NCBI GenBank assembly: GCA_964600385.1
Contig: CAZRJC010000001.1
Coordinates: forward strand, 124,001-188,000
Direction: 5' to 3'
DNA: 64,000 nt
From: DMER64 sp964600385
Lineage (GTDB): Bacteria; Bacteroidota; Bacteroidia; Bacteroidales; UBA932
The position numbers were made by a program, and so were the translations under genes. Shown one piece after another: positions 1-6,412 of this stretch (position 1 is the first letter of the stretch; every line of letters starts with the position of its first letter). The notes under the pieces are model-generated. The model had not been told where the DNA came from. It searched no databases and saw nothing but the letters and a program-made list of their open reading frames with translations.

Positions 1-271
1 TACGCAAGGTTTTGTCTATGTCCGCAGCATCCACATAGCCTTTGAAATGGAAATACGGGCTGAAGACAAGACGGTTCACGCTTTCCGACACGGTGTGGGA
101 GCGATTTGGTGCGCAAACGGCTACATTGATATTGTTGACATCCGTCGTGACTGTGAAACCGAAGATCAGAATCAGCATCACCGGAATGATGAGTATCACC
201 AGCATGGTGCGTTTGTCGCGCAATATGTGGAGCATTTCTTTCCTGATAAATGGCGAAAGTCTTATCTGCAT
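1..271 (-). CDS. ABC-2 type transporter permease, N-terminal part (runs off left edge)
   Basis: The first 90 codons of a membrane permease are present; the rest lies left of the window. The start is an ATG at 271, which overlaps the stop of the upstream ATPase gene by 10 nt, so the two are translationally linked. After a basic N-terminus (IRKEMLHILRDKR) comes one strong hydrophobic segment at about residues 23-42, followed by an extracytoplasmic stretch. This is the usual layout of YhhJ/YbhR-type ABC-2 permeases, which carry a large periplasmic domain after the first membrane helix. By context it is the membrane channel for the two ATPases and the HlyD-like adaptor of the same operon. A second permease gene probably follows outside the window, as in ybhFSR loci; that is inference. 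Confidence 0.8.
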   Translation of the reverse strand, partial: MQIRLSPFIRKEMLHILRDKRTMLVILIIPVMLILIFGFTVTTDVNNINVAVCAPNRSHTVSESVNRLVFSPYFHFKGYVDAADIDKTLR

Positions 272-981
272 AGCTTTACAAATACTTCGTTCATACTTTC
301 TGCATTGTACTCCTTAATAAGCGCAGATGGTGCGTCAAGAGCCCTTATGCGCCCGTCCACCATAATAGACACCCTGTTGCAGTATCCGGCCTCATCCATG
401 TAGTGAGTCGTGACAAATATCGTTGTCCCTGAAGAGGCCGCTTCGCGAATCATTGCCCAGAACTGACGCCGGGTAATCGGGTCCACACCGCCCGTCGGCT
501 CATCCAGAAAGACGATTTCGGGATTATGGATAGTGGCAACCAGGAAAGCCAGCTTTTGCTTCCAGCCGGGAGGCAGCGAACCCACCAGATCATTCCTGTG
601 GCCGGAGAACTGCACCTTTTCCAACAGTACGGCGGCACGTGCTGCAATCTCCTTTTCACTCATCCCGTAAATACCTCCAAAGAGCTGCATATTCTCAAAC
701 ACGGTCAAGTCCCCGTAGAGTGAGAAACGCTGGCTCATATAACCGATATGACGCTTTATATGCTCACCCTGTGTCATGATGTCGAAACCGGCGACCGTTC
801 CGCTGCCCTCCGTCGGAAAGCTCAGGCCACACAACATTCTCATTGCCGTTGTCTTTCCGGCCCCGTTGGCACCGAGGAAACCGAAGATTTCGCCTTTGGG
901 CACTTCAAAACTGATGGCGTCCACTGCAGTGAAATTGCCAAAGCGTTTCGTGAGGTTTCTGACTTCTATTACTTTATCCAT
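262..981 (-). CDS. ABC transporter ATP-binding protein (YbhF C-half type)
   Basis: ATPase subunit of 239 residues of an efflux ABC transporter. The Walker A motif GANGAGKT is at residues 37-44, the Q-loop glutamine is Q84, Walker B ends with the catalytic glutamate E161, and the switch histidine is H193 in TTHYMDEA. The signature motif is degenerate: LPPGW at 136-140 instead of LSGGQ. It resembles the second half of E. coli YbhF, a fused double ATPase. It overlaps the next ATPase gene (974-1672) by 8 nt and the permease by 10 nt. The degenerate signature would sit opposite the Walker site of the partner ATPase, so the pair should have one consensus and one degenerate ATP site. The exported substrate is not visible from sequence; drugs or envelope components are typical for this class. 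Confidence 0.92.
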   Translation of the reverse strand: MDKVIEVRNLTKRFGNFTAVDAISFEVPKGEIFGFLGANGAGKTTAMRMLCGLSFPTEGSGTVAGFDIMTQGEHIKRHIGYMSQRFSLYGDLTVFENMQLFGGIYGMSEKEIAARAAVLLEKVQFSGHRNDLVGSLPPGWKQKLAFLVATIHNPEIVFLDEPTGGVDPITRRQFWAMIREAASSGTTIFVTTHYMDEAGYCNRVSIMVDGRIRALDAPSALIKEYNAESMNEVFVKLCR

Positions 982-1672
982 TGCGTGTCATCAATTCTAT
1001 GAAATAATCCTCCAGTCTGTCAGGGGGTGGACAAATCTCAAGTATGAGGCCTTCACTCATCAGGGCAATCCGGTCGCAGCGGGCAGCTTCGTCCATATAC
1101 GGAGTGCTCACCAGAATGCTTATTCCCGCTTTTTTCAGCGAAGCGAGCATCTCCCAGAATTCCACCCGGCTCAGGGCATCCACGCCGGTTGTAGGCTCGT
1201 CAAGAAAAAGCACCGAAGGTTTATGGATCAGCGCGCAGCAAAGCGCGAGTTTCTGTTTCATCCCCCCGGAAAGCTTACCGGCCCTTCGTGTCCTGAATGG
1301 CTCAATCTGCCTGAAAATCGGGGCAACCAGGTCGTAATTCTCTTCCAGAGTGACGCCAAAAATGTTTGCAAAGAAATCGATGTTCTCCTCTACACTCAGG
1401 TCCTGATACAAAGAGAACCGTCCCGGCATGTAGCCAACCCGGGTCCTTATTTCCTTGTAATCCTTTACAACATCCAGTCCGTCGGTCCTTGCGCTGCCCT
1501 TGTCAGGAAGTACCAGCGTTGTCAGGATACGGAATATGGTAGTCTTGCCGGCCCCGTCCGGGCCGATAAGACCAAATACCTCGCCCTTCCCGACTTCGAA
1601 ACTGACACCTTTCAAAGCCTGAACAGACTTGTAGGACTTGACCAGATTATTTGCTTCAATAGCGTTCATCAC
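974..1672 (-). CDS. ABC transporter ATP-binding protein (YbhF N-half type)
   Basis: ATPase subunit of 232 residues. Walker A is GPDGAGKT (37-44), the ABC signature LSGGM (134-138) is canonical, and Walker B with E159 is intact. The Q-loop glutamine position is a glycine (YMPGRF, G84) and the switch histidine is replaced by proline (STPYMDEA, P191), so its own nucleotide site is probably slow or inactive. This matches the N-terminal half of YbhF-like double ATPases, here encoded as a separate gene. It overlaps the HlyD-like gene by 4 nt and the second ATPase by 8 nt. It most likely forms an obligate heterodimer with the product of 262-981. Confidence 0.92.
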   Translation of the reverse strand: MMNAIEANNLVKSYKSVQALKGVSFEVGKGEVFGLIGPDGAGKTTIFRILTTLVLPDKGSARTDGLDVVKDYKEIRTRVGYMPGRFSLYQDLSVEENIDFFANIFGVTLEENYDLVAPIFRQIEPFRTRRAGKLSGGMKQKLALCCALIHKPSVLFLDEPTTGVDALSRVEFWEMLASLKKAGISILVSTPYMDEAARCDRIALMSEGLILEICPPPDRLEDYFIELMTRNG

Positions 1673-2553
1673 AGATTCACTTCTCCGTAAAGCCCTATCC
1701 TGAGCTTCCCGTCGTTCTTCACGGCAATCTTTGCAGCATACACGAGGTTTGCACGCGAATTCCTGGTCTGGATGTTCTTTGGAGTGAATTCGCTTTCGGA
1801 CGATATCCAGCTCACTACACCTTCATATTCATAACGTTCATCGCCGCCGAAGTCCGCCCATACTTTTACCATCTGTCCGACACTTACCTTTGAGAGCTGG
1901 TCGGATGTGAAATATGCCCTTAGGTACATGTTATCAATATCGCCAATCTTCAACAGAGGTTTTCCGGTGACAGCCAGTTCGCCTTCCTGGGCGTATTTCG
2001 CCAGCACTACTCCGCTTACCGGTGCACTCACTCGGCATTTGCCTATATTGTAGTCCACCTGGTCAATCTGGGTGGTGATTACTGCCGCATTGCCGACGAT
2101 GGACGCCGTGTTCTTGCTCAGGCTTGAAAGAGTGGCCTCGTACTGGCTCTGCAGGATGTTGAGCTGGGCATTCACGTCGTCTAACTGTTTTTGCGTGGCG
2201 GCATCGTCTTTCAGGAGGGATTGAACACGGTTCAGCTCGGTCTTTTGCTTTGTAATCTGTTCCTTCAGGGATGCGAGTTGCTTTTGAATGTCGGGTTTAC
2301 CGGAAAGGAGGGCCTTCTGCTGCTGTTTCAGGGTCCGGCGTTGCAGAACGAAAGCCGAGCTGTCTATGGCGCAAACGGTTTCGGCTTTGGAAACTGTCTG
2401 GCCTTCAGTAATGTCGAATACTACAATCTTGCCGGAGACTTCGGCAGATACTGTTACGGTGGTTGCCTCGAATGTTCCGGAGGCATCATATCCGTTCTGT
2501 TTTGCGCATCCGGCGAGCGCTCCAAGTGCTGCGATAATTATATATTGTTTCAT
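1669..2553 (-). CDS. HlyD-family periplasmic adaptor lipoprotein
   Basis: Membrane-fusion protein of 294 residues linking the ABC permease to the outer-membrane channel. The N-terminus is a lipoprotein signal with lipobox LAGC (Cys16). A first half-lipoyl segment (about residues 28-60) is followed by a long helical hairpin rich in Gln, Lys and Leu (about 70-160), a second lipoyl half (APVSGVVLAKYAQEGE, about 175-190) and a beta-barrel domain. This order is standard for HlyD/EmrA/YbhG adaptors. The gene lies 3 nt downstream of the TolC-like gene and overlaps the first ATPase gene by 4 nt. The lipid anchor suggests attachment to the inner membrane, as for AcrA-like adaptors. Confidence 0.92.
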   Translation of the reverse strand: MKQYIIIAALGALAGCAKQNGYDASGTFEATTVTVSAEVSGKIVVFDITEGQTVSKAETVCAIDSSAFVLQRRTLKQQQKALLSGKPDIQKQLASLKEQITKQKTELNRVQSLLKDDAATQKQLDDVNAQLNILQSQYEATLSSLSKNTASIVGNAAVITTQIDQVDYNIGKCRVSAPVSGVVLAKYAQEGELAVTGKPLLKIGDIDNMYLRAYFTSDQLSKVSVGQMVKVWADFGGDERYEYEGVVSWISSESEFTPKNIQTRNSRANLVYAAKIAVKNDGKLRIGLYGEVNL

Positions 2554-2556
2554 TGC

Positions 2557-3834
2557 CTATTGATTTACAGTGTGTTTGAGTTCACAGATTGTCTTAAGGA
2601 GTTCTATTTCATGGATACTGCGGGTATTGCGGGCTACTGCCTCGTCGCTTATCCGCTGAAGGAGCGTGGCGGTATCTATGACACCTTTCTCGCGTTGGGA
2701 TTCTGCTGTACAGCGTATGTTCGTACGCAATGCAACAATCTGGTCATCACCTTCAAGCGCCTTGCGCATGCGGGCAATTTCACCGGTTTGCCGGCTCGTC
2801 TGAAGACTGGAGTTAAACGTGAATATATCCCGCTGAACATTCAGTGCGGAGCGGGCATTCTCAAGACGTTTCAAATCTGTCCCGCGGGTAAATAATGCGC
2901 TTATGTTCCACTGCATCCGCACGCCGAGGATAGCGTTCCAGCTCCATTCGCGGCTCGTCATGCTTTTGAACATGTCAAGGCCCGGATTACCGTAGAACCC
3001 CTGGGCGAAGAAATAGAATTTTGGGGTGACGCTGGTGTTGAGCAATCCCTGTCTTGCATCTATGCCGGCTATCTTCGCATCTATGAGCCCGATTTCCGGG
3101 CGGTTATTCTGCAACAACGATACGGTCACTTCCTGAGGTTTGACGAGTTTTCTGTCCCCGAGGTTTTCTCCCATGAACATTTCGAGCATGATCACAAAAT
3201 TGGCACGCGAGGCCCGGTTCTGGGCAATCTGTTGCTCCAATGTGAGTTGTTCGACTTTTATTAGGTCGAGATCGGATTGAAGTGCAACGCCGTTGCGGTG
3301 CATCGATTCGAGCCTGGCATAGTTGGCGTTCAGCAACTCCTGCCGGCTTTGCGCTGTGGCGTAGTTTTCATCCAGCAGAAGAATTCCAAAGAATATACTG
3401 TTGATACGCTCCTCAAGTGAGTAAATGCTGACATCGCTGCCGAGCCGTTGCTCCGCAGCTTCTGCCCGTGCAAGTTTCCTGTGGGCCCTGGATGTGCCGC
3501 CATCCCATATCGCCTGATTCACATCCAGCGCAATCTTGTACTGATCCTGAGGGATACCCGGCATGTCGAGGCCCTGTCGCTCAAGCATTTCCTTCAACTT
3601 GTCCGGAAAACTCGCCACAGCGGACTGCCAGGCAGCCTGACCGCTGAAGACAATTTGCGGAATCCAGCTGCGGGAGGCATTGGACACATTGTACTGCTCG
3701 CTTTGAGTAATTAAATCGTACTGAGCAACTTCCGGATAGTGTTCTCTGGCTCTCAGCTGGCACTGCTCCAGTGTCAGCTGGGCGTTAGCGACAAACGGTA
3801 CAAGTAACAGTAAAAATGTCAAAAGCTTTTTCAT
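2557..3834 (-). CDS. TolC-family outer-membrane efflux protein
   Basis: Outer-membrane channel subunit of 425 residues with a signal peptide ending in VANAQ. It shows the TolC-family pattern: an N-terminal conserved segment (LTLEQCQLRAREHYPEV), two repeats of long amphipathic helices and strand-rich stretches in between, and a length near the family norm of 420-480. It sits between the TetR gene (4-nt overlap, 3831-3834) and the HlyD-like adaptor gene, so the operon carries its own outer-membrane exit duct. The substrate is unknown. Confidence 0.92.
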   Translation of the reverse strand: MKKLLTFLLLLVPFVANAQLTLEQCQLRAREHYPEVAQYDLITQSEQYNVSNASRSWIPQIVFSGQAAWQSAVASFPDKLKEMLERQGLDMPGIPQDQYKIALDVNQAIWDGGTSRAHRKLARAEAAEQRLGSDVSIYSLEERINSIFFGILLLDENYATAQSRQELLNANYARLESMHRNGVALQSDLDLIKVEQLTLEQQIAQNRASRANFVIMLEMFMGENLGDRKLVKPQEVTVSLLQNNRPEIGLIDAKIAGIDARQGLLNTSVTPKFYFFAQGFYGNPGLDMFKSMTSREWSWNAILGVRMQWNISALFTRGTDLKRLENARSALNVQRDIFTFNSSLQTSRQTGEIARMRKALEGDDQIVALRTNIRCTAESQREKGVIDTATLLQRISDEAVARNTRSIHEIELLKTICELKHTVNQ

Positions 3835-4412
3835 AGACCGAGGCGTTTCATTATTATTGTTATGTTCTCCTGCTTAATCTGTTCCATAAAAGCCTCTCTG
3901 CCTGCAGAAGTAAGGCCCATCTTTTCGGCCAGAGGGTAAATCAGGAAAGGAAAGATGTTCTGAGACATGATGTCTATCATCAGATGCTTGATTTCAAAGT
4001 CGATTTCCGGCTGAGTCCGCTGCATTGCAGTTACCACTTTCGGAAATATCTTCCCGGCGAGAATGTCATCTACGTGACCTATCTCTCCGACGAGGAATTT
4101 CGGCAACAGGGGGTTCTCCATCAGAAAATCGAAATGAACAGAAATACCCTTAGTAAGCCTCTCCTTGAGCGGCAGATTGGTATCGGAGAAAATTGCCAGT
4201 ACCGAGTTGGCAAGCAAATTGAATTTATCCTCTACTATTTTATTGAAAAGTTGCTCCTTTGTCCTGAAATAGTAGTGAAGCATCGCATGGGTTACACCCG
4301 CCTTATCCGCTATTGAAACAGTTCTTGCTCCGGCATAACCCTTCTCAAAGAACTCTGCTTCTGCTGCTTTCAGAATAGCAGTTTCGGTGTTTTGTACTTT
4401 TAATTCAGACAT
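3831..4412 (-). CDS. TetR/AcrR-family transcriptional regulator
   Basis: Regulator of 193 residues, first gene of the efflux operon. The helix-turn-helix lies at about residues 24-60 (TVSIADKAGVTHAMLHYYF, followed by RTKEQLF), typical of TetR N-termini; the rest is the helical ligand-binding domain. I place the start at the ATG at 4412; a TTG at 4421 is in frame but falls inside the palindrome AACAATATTGTT (4417-4428), which is better explained as operator. Its stop overlaps the TolC-like start by 4 nt. It probably represses its own operon by binding the repeats between its -7 box and its start codon, and is released by the transported compound or a relative; that is inference from position. 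Confidence 0.9.
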   Translation of the reverse strand: MSELKVQNTETAILKAAEAEFFEKGYAGARTVSIADKAGVTHAMLHYYFRTKEQLFNKIVEDKFNLLANSVLAIFSDTNLPLKERLTKGISVHFDFLMENPLLPKFLVGEIGHVDDILAGKIFPKVVTAMQRTQPEIDFEIKHLMIDIMSQNIFPFLIYPLAEKMGLTSAGREAFMEQIKQENITIIMKRLGL

Positions 4413-4416
4413 GACA

Positions 4417-4443
4417 AACAATATTGTTAAACAGAATTGTTAA
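4417..4443. promoter_or_regulatory. Candidate TetR operator
   Basis: A perfect 12-bp palindrome AACAATATTGTT (4417-4428) is followed by a second copy of ATTGTTAA (4436-4443), 13 bp from the first (4423-4430). A further ATTGTT lies at 4479-4484. The repeats occupy the space between the candidate -7 box (4446-4453) and the tetR start codon, where a repressor would block initiation. Confidence 0.5.
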
Positions 4444-4445
4444 TA

Positions 4446-4453
4446 CAAAAGTA
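4446..4453 (-). promoter_or_regulatory. -7 box of the tetR-efflux operon
   Basis: On the minus strand this reads TACTTTTG, matching the Bacteroidota TAnnTTTG element. Transcription would start near 4442, inside the candidate operator. No good TTTG -33 box is seen at the expected distance. Confidence 0.5.
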
Positions 4454-4485
4454 AAAAAAATTTGAAACCGTCACTAATATTGTTG

Positions 4486-5217
4486 TTACTTACCACCTCC
4501 CAATGTTTGAAACTCTGTAACTTTTTGTGAATATTTTTTAGACGTGGGTAATTGATGACTACCTACAAATACAGACTCACCTTTTACTGTTGATATTGCC
4601 GTCTTGTTGACGAGATATGAGCGATGAATTCTGATAAAATCTTTACCAAGAAGATTCTCCCATTGGCTAATAGGAGTCTTGTTCCTGAACTTCCGTTCCA
4701 ATGTTGCGTAAATCCGGACTTCAGTGTCGTTTGATTCTATAAATAAGATTTCGGAAGGATGCAGGCTTTCCTTATGTCTGTCAGAGAAAAAAGTGACAGG
4801 TTCTTGATTTGGCAATAAGTATCTATTAATATAGTGGTTAAGAAAAAAGTCCCCCGTAAGCATCAAAGCAATCAGAGCTAGTATAAAAAGCGGATTTATA
4901 AGTATTTGCGGAATTTCACATCCCTCTGCAAATGACAGCTTCATTTGATTCAACCTATACGACACAGTTAATATTAATATAACCTCAAAACATAGAATCC
5001 CTGCAATAATAAAGGCAATATTCCGTATTCCTGCAGACTTCCTCCTGAAGGAAACCTTCGGAAAAAAATATTTCATAGCCAATGCGCCTGGAAGAAACAA
5101 TGTGCCATAAAGCAATGCTTCAGGAAATGAATACTCAAGACTTGAAAGAATTGCAGCAATAACAAAAACAGCAATTATCCAATATGAAACAGATACCAGT
5201 CTTTTTGTATTAATCAT
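4486..5217 (-). CDS. Membrane-anchored LytTR-domain transcriptional regulator
   Basis: Protein of 243 residues with about four hydrophobic segments in the first half (about residues 10-28, 34-52, 68-88, 106-124) and a LytTR DNA-binding domain at about 145-240 (SEILFIESNDTEVRIY, then FIRIHRSYLVNKTAI). LytTR domains bind direct repeats upstream of target genes and are usually fused to a response-regulator receiver; here the receiver is replaced by membrane helices, a known minority architecture. No histidine kinase is adjacent. It is transcribed divergently from the small membrane protein at 5322-5654, a possible target. The signal it senses is unknown. Confidence 0.88.
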   Translation of the reverse strand: MINTKRLVSVSYWIIAVFVIAAILSSLEYSFPEALLYGTLFLPGALAMKYFFPKVSFRRKSAGIRNIAFIIAGILCFEVILILTVSYRLNQMKLSFAEGCEIPQILINPLFILALIALMLTGDFFLNHYINRYLLPNQEPVTFFSDRHKESLHPSEILFIESNDTEVRIYATLERKFRNKTPISQWENLLGKDFIRIHRSYLVNKTAISTVKGESVFVGSHQLPTSKKYSQKVTEFQTLGGGK

Positions 5218-5273
5218 GATAAGGATAGCTCAAAGCGGGTTTTATCTTCTTTGGAGAGGGTTTTAAATTACAT

Positions 5274-5299
5274 CAAAGATATTGAATAATATATCTTTG
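5274..5299. promoter_or_regulatory. Back-to-back divergent promoters in an inverted repeat
   Basis: CAAAGATAT (5274-5282) and ATATCTTTG (5291-5299) form a perfect 9-bp inverted repeat with 8 nt between. Each arm contains a TATCTTTG -7 element: the left arm reads leftward toward the LytTR gene, the right arm rightward toward 5322. Expected starts are near 5270 and 5303. Confidence 0.55.
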
Positions 5300-5321
5300 T
5301 AAAAACTTAAAGAACAATCAA

Positions 5322-5654
5322 ATGATACTTTCTACCTCATTGTCGGAAATTTTCCTGCTGGGCGGAGTCTGGGAGATGATATCCATTTCTGTTTTATTAG
5401 TTACTCTTTTATTCGCTGCCTGGAAGGCCCCGGGATGGGTAAAGGAAATTGGAATTGGGGCTCTTGTAATAAGTTTGTTGTTTGTTTTGATAGCATGGAT
5501 AAATGCGACAGGAGCCATTATTGAATGTAATGGCAATATCAGTCCTATAATATTGTGGAACGGAGCACGTCATGCCGCCATTAACATTTCATACGGGCTC
5601 ATTGTCTATTTTGTCTCTCTGGTAATACGAGTCATAGAGAAGCCCAGAATCTAA
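5322..5654 (+). CDS. Small hypothetical membrane protein
   Basis: 110 residues with three likely transmembrane helices (about residues 14-34, 42-62, 84-104) and a short loop containing a single cysteine (IIECNGN). I do not recognise a family. A TATCTTTG -7 element ends 22 nt before the ATG, giving a plausible leader of about 18 nt and supporting that the gene is real. It is divergent from the membrane LytTR regulator; linked pairs of a LytTR membrane protein and a small membrane protein could form a regulatory module, but nothing in the sequence proves this. Confidence 0.6.
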   Translation: MILSTSLSEIFLLGGVWEMISISVLLVTLLFAAWKAPGWVKEIGIGALVISLLFVLIAWINATGAIIECNGNISPIILWNGARHAAINISYGLIVYFVSLVIRVIEKPRI

Positions 5655-5728
5655 AATATGATTGATATTTCAGACATACATAATTCTTTTGATTGAGATA
5701 ACTATCATCAACCAAATAAATAATTTTA

Positions 5729-5759
5729 TTTGATAAATGTAATATATTCCTTACATTTG
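5729..5759 (+). promoter_or_regulatory. Consensus promoter of the toxin/antitoxin-like pair
   Basis: TTTG (5729-5732), a 19-nt spacer and TACATTTG (5752-5759) fit the Bacteroidota -33/-7 consensus exactly. Only 4 nt separate the box from the GTG at 5764, so the mRNA would start at or next to the start codon. Confidence 0.65.
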
Positions 5760-5763
5760 CCAT

Positions 5764-5940
5764 GTGAGAAATATTAGAAAGACTGAGGCGTTTGATGAGT
5801 TTTACAATTCGATAGACGAGGAAAACTTCATTGAGGCTAATGAGATACTTCTTTTGAATGGATTTTTGAAGAAGTCAACAAAAGATTACAAACCGCAGCT
5901 AAAGAAAGCGGAAGAAATGATTAAAGGATTATCAGAATGA
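5764..5940 (+). CDS. Small ORF, possible remnant of a RelE/HigB-type toxin
   Basis: 58 codons from a GTG; the only ATG nearby (5762) is followed at once by TGA. The N-terminus (IRKTEAFDEFYNSID) resembles the first strand and helix of RelE/HigB-like toxins, but the protein is about half the usual length of 95-115 residues and lacks the C-terminal strands that hold the catalytic residues. Its TGA overlaps the ATG of the downstream helix-turn-helix gene, the organisation typical of HigBA-like modules. It is either a decayed toxin or a short regulatory partner. The strong promoter directly upstream supports expression. Confidence 0.5.
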   Translation: MRNIRKTEAFDEFYNSIDEENFIEANEILLLNGFLKKSTKDYKPQLKKAEEMIKGLSE

Positions 5941-6248
5941 GACCGACAATAGATAAAAATAAAATTGCCAGTCTTTCGTCAGCAAACGAAATGCTGGATC
6001 ATAAGTATGGCAAGACAGGAACTTCAACAAGGGATGCCTTCGAAGCCAAAGCAAAAGCCTGGTATTACGCTGAAGTTCTCAGGGATGCCCGCAAGGCAGT
6101 TGGTATGACTCAGCAAGAACTCGCCAATAAAATTGGCAAGAAGCGAGAGTATGTCGCTTCTCTTGAAAAAGGCGAGACAGACATGCAACTCTCTACCTTC
6201 ATAATGATATCCGAAGCCGTCGGGCTCAAGTTTACACTGACCTATTAG
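5937..6248 (+). CDS. XRE/HigA-like helix-turn-helix protein, probable antitoxin
   Basis: 103 residues with a Cro/C1-type helix-turn-helix at about 50-100 (MTQQELANKIGKKREYV followed by SLEKGETD). This C-terminal HTH layout is common in HigA antitoxins of Bacteroidota. The start codon overlaps the stop of the 58-codon ORF, so the two are translationally coupled. An intrinsic terminator follows 12 nt after the stop. If the upstream toxin is broken, this gene may persist as an orphan antitoxin or autoregulator. Confidence 0.75.
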   Translation: MRPTIDKNKIASLSSANEMLDHKYGKTGTSTRDAFEAKAKAWYYAEVLRDARKAVGMTQQELANKIGKKREYVASLEKGETDMQLSTFIMISEAVGLKFTLTY

Positions 6249-6260
6249 TTGCAGAATGCA

Positions 6261-6288
6261 AGAAAGCCAGTCAATTGACTGGCTTTCT
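6261..6288 (+). terminator. Intrinsic terminator after the HTH gene
   Basis: Perfect 28-bp palindrome: the left arm AGAAAGCCAGTCAA (6261-6274) is mirrored by the right arm, followed by a T-rich run (TTCTTTTG). The symmetric A/T flanks mean it could also stop minus-strand transcripts leaving the tRNA. Confidence 0.75.
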
Positions 6289-6296
6289 TTCTTTTG

Positions 6297-6369
<73 letters not shown>

Positions 6370-6380
6370 ATATTGAACCA

Positions 6381-6412
6381 CAAAAGTAGCATTAATTTCT
6401 TTACATACCAAA
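6381..6412 (-). promoter_or_regulatory. Consensus promoter of the initiator tRNA gene
   Basis: On the minus strand TTTG (6412-6409), a 20-nt spacer and TACTTTTG (6388-6381) match the -33/-7 consensus. Predicted start is about 7 nt before the mature tRNA. The -33 box lies within the last codons of hisS. Confidence 0.7.

Noticed and set aside
776..1690. 304-codon plus-strand open frame
   Set aside because: Antisense to two well-supported ABC ATPase genes; its product has no recognisable motif and no start context.
2191..2895. 234-codon plus-strand open frame
   Set aside because: Shadow of the HlyD-like and TolC-like genes on the minus strand.
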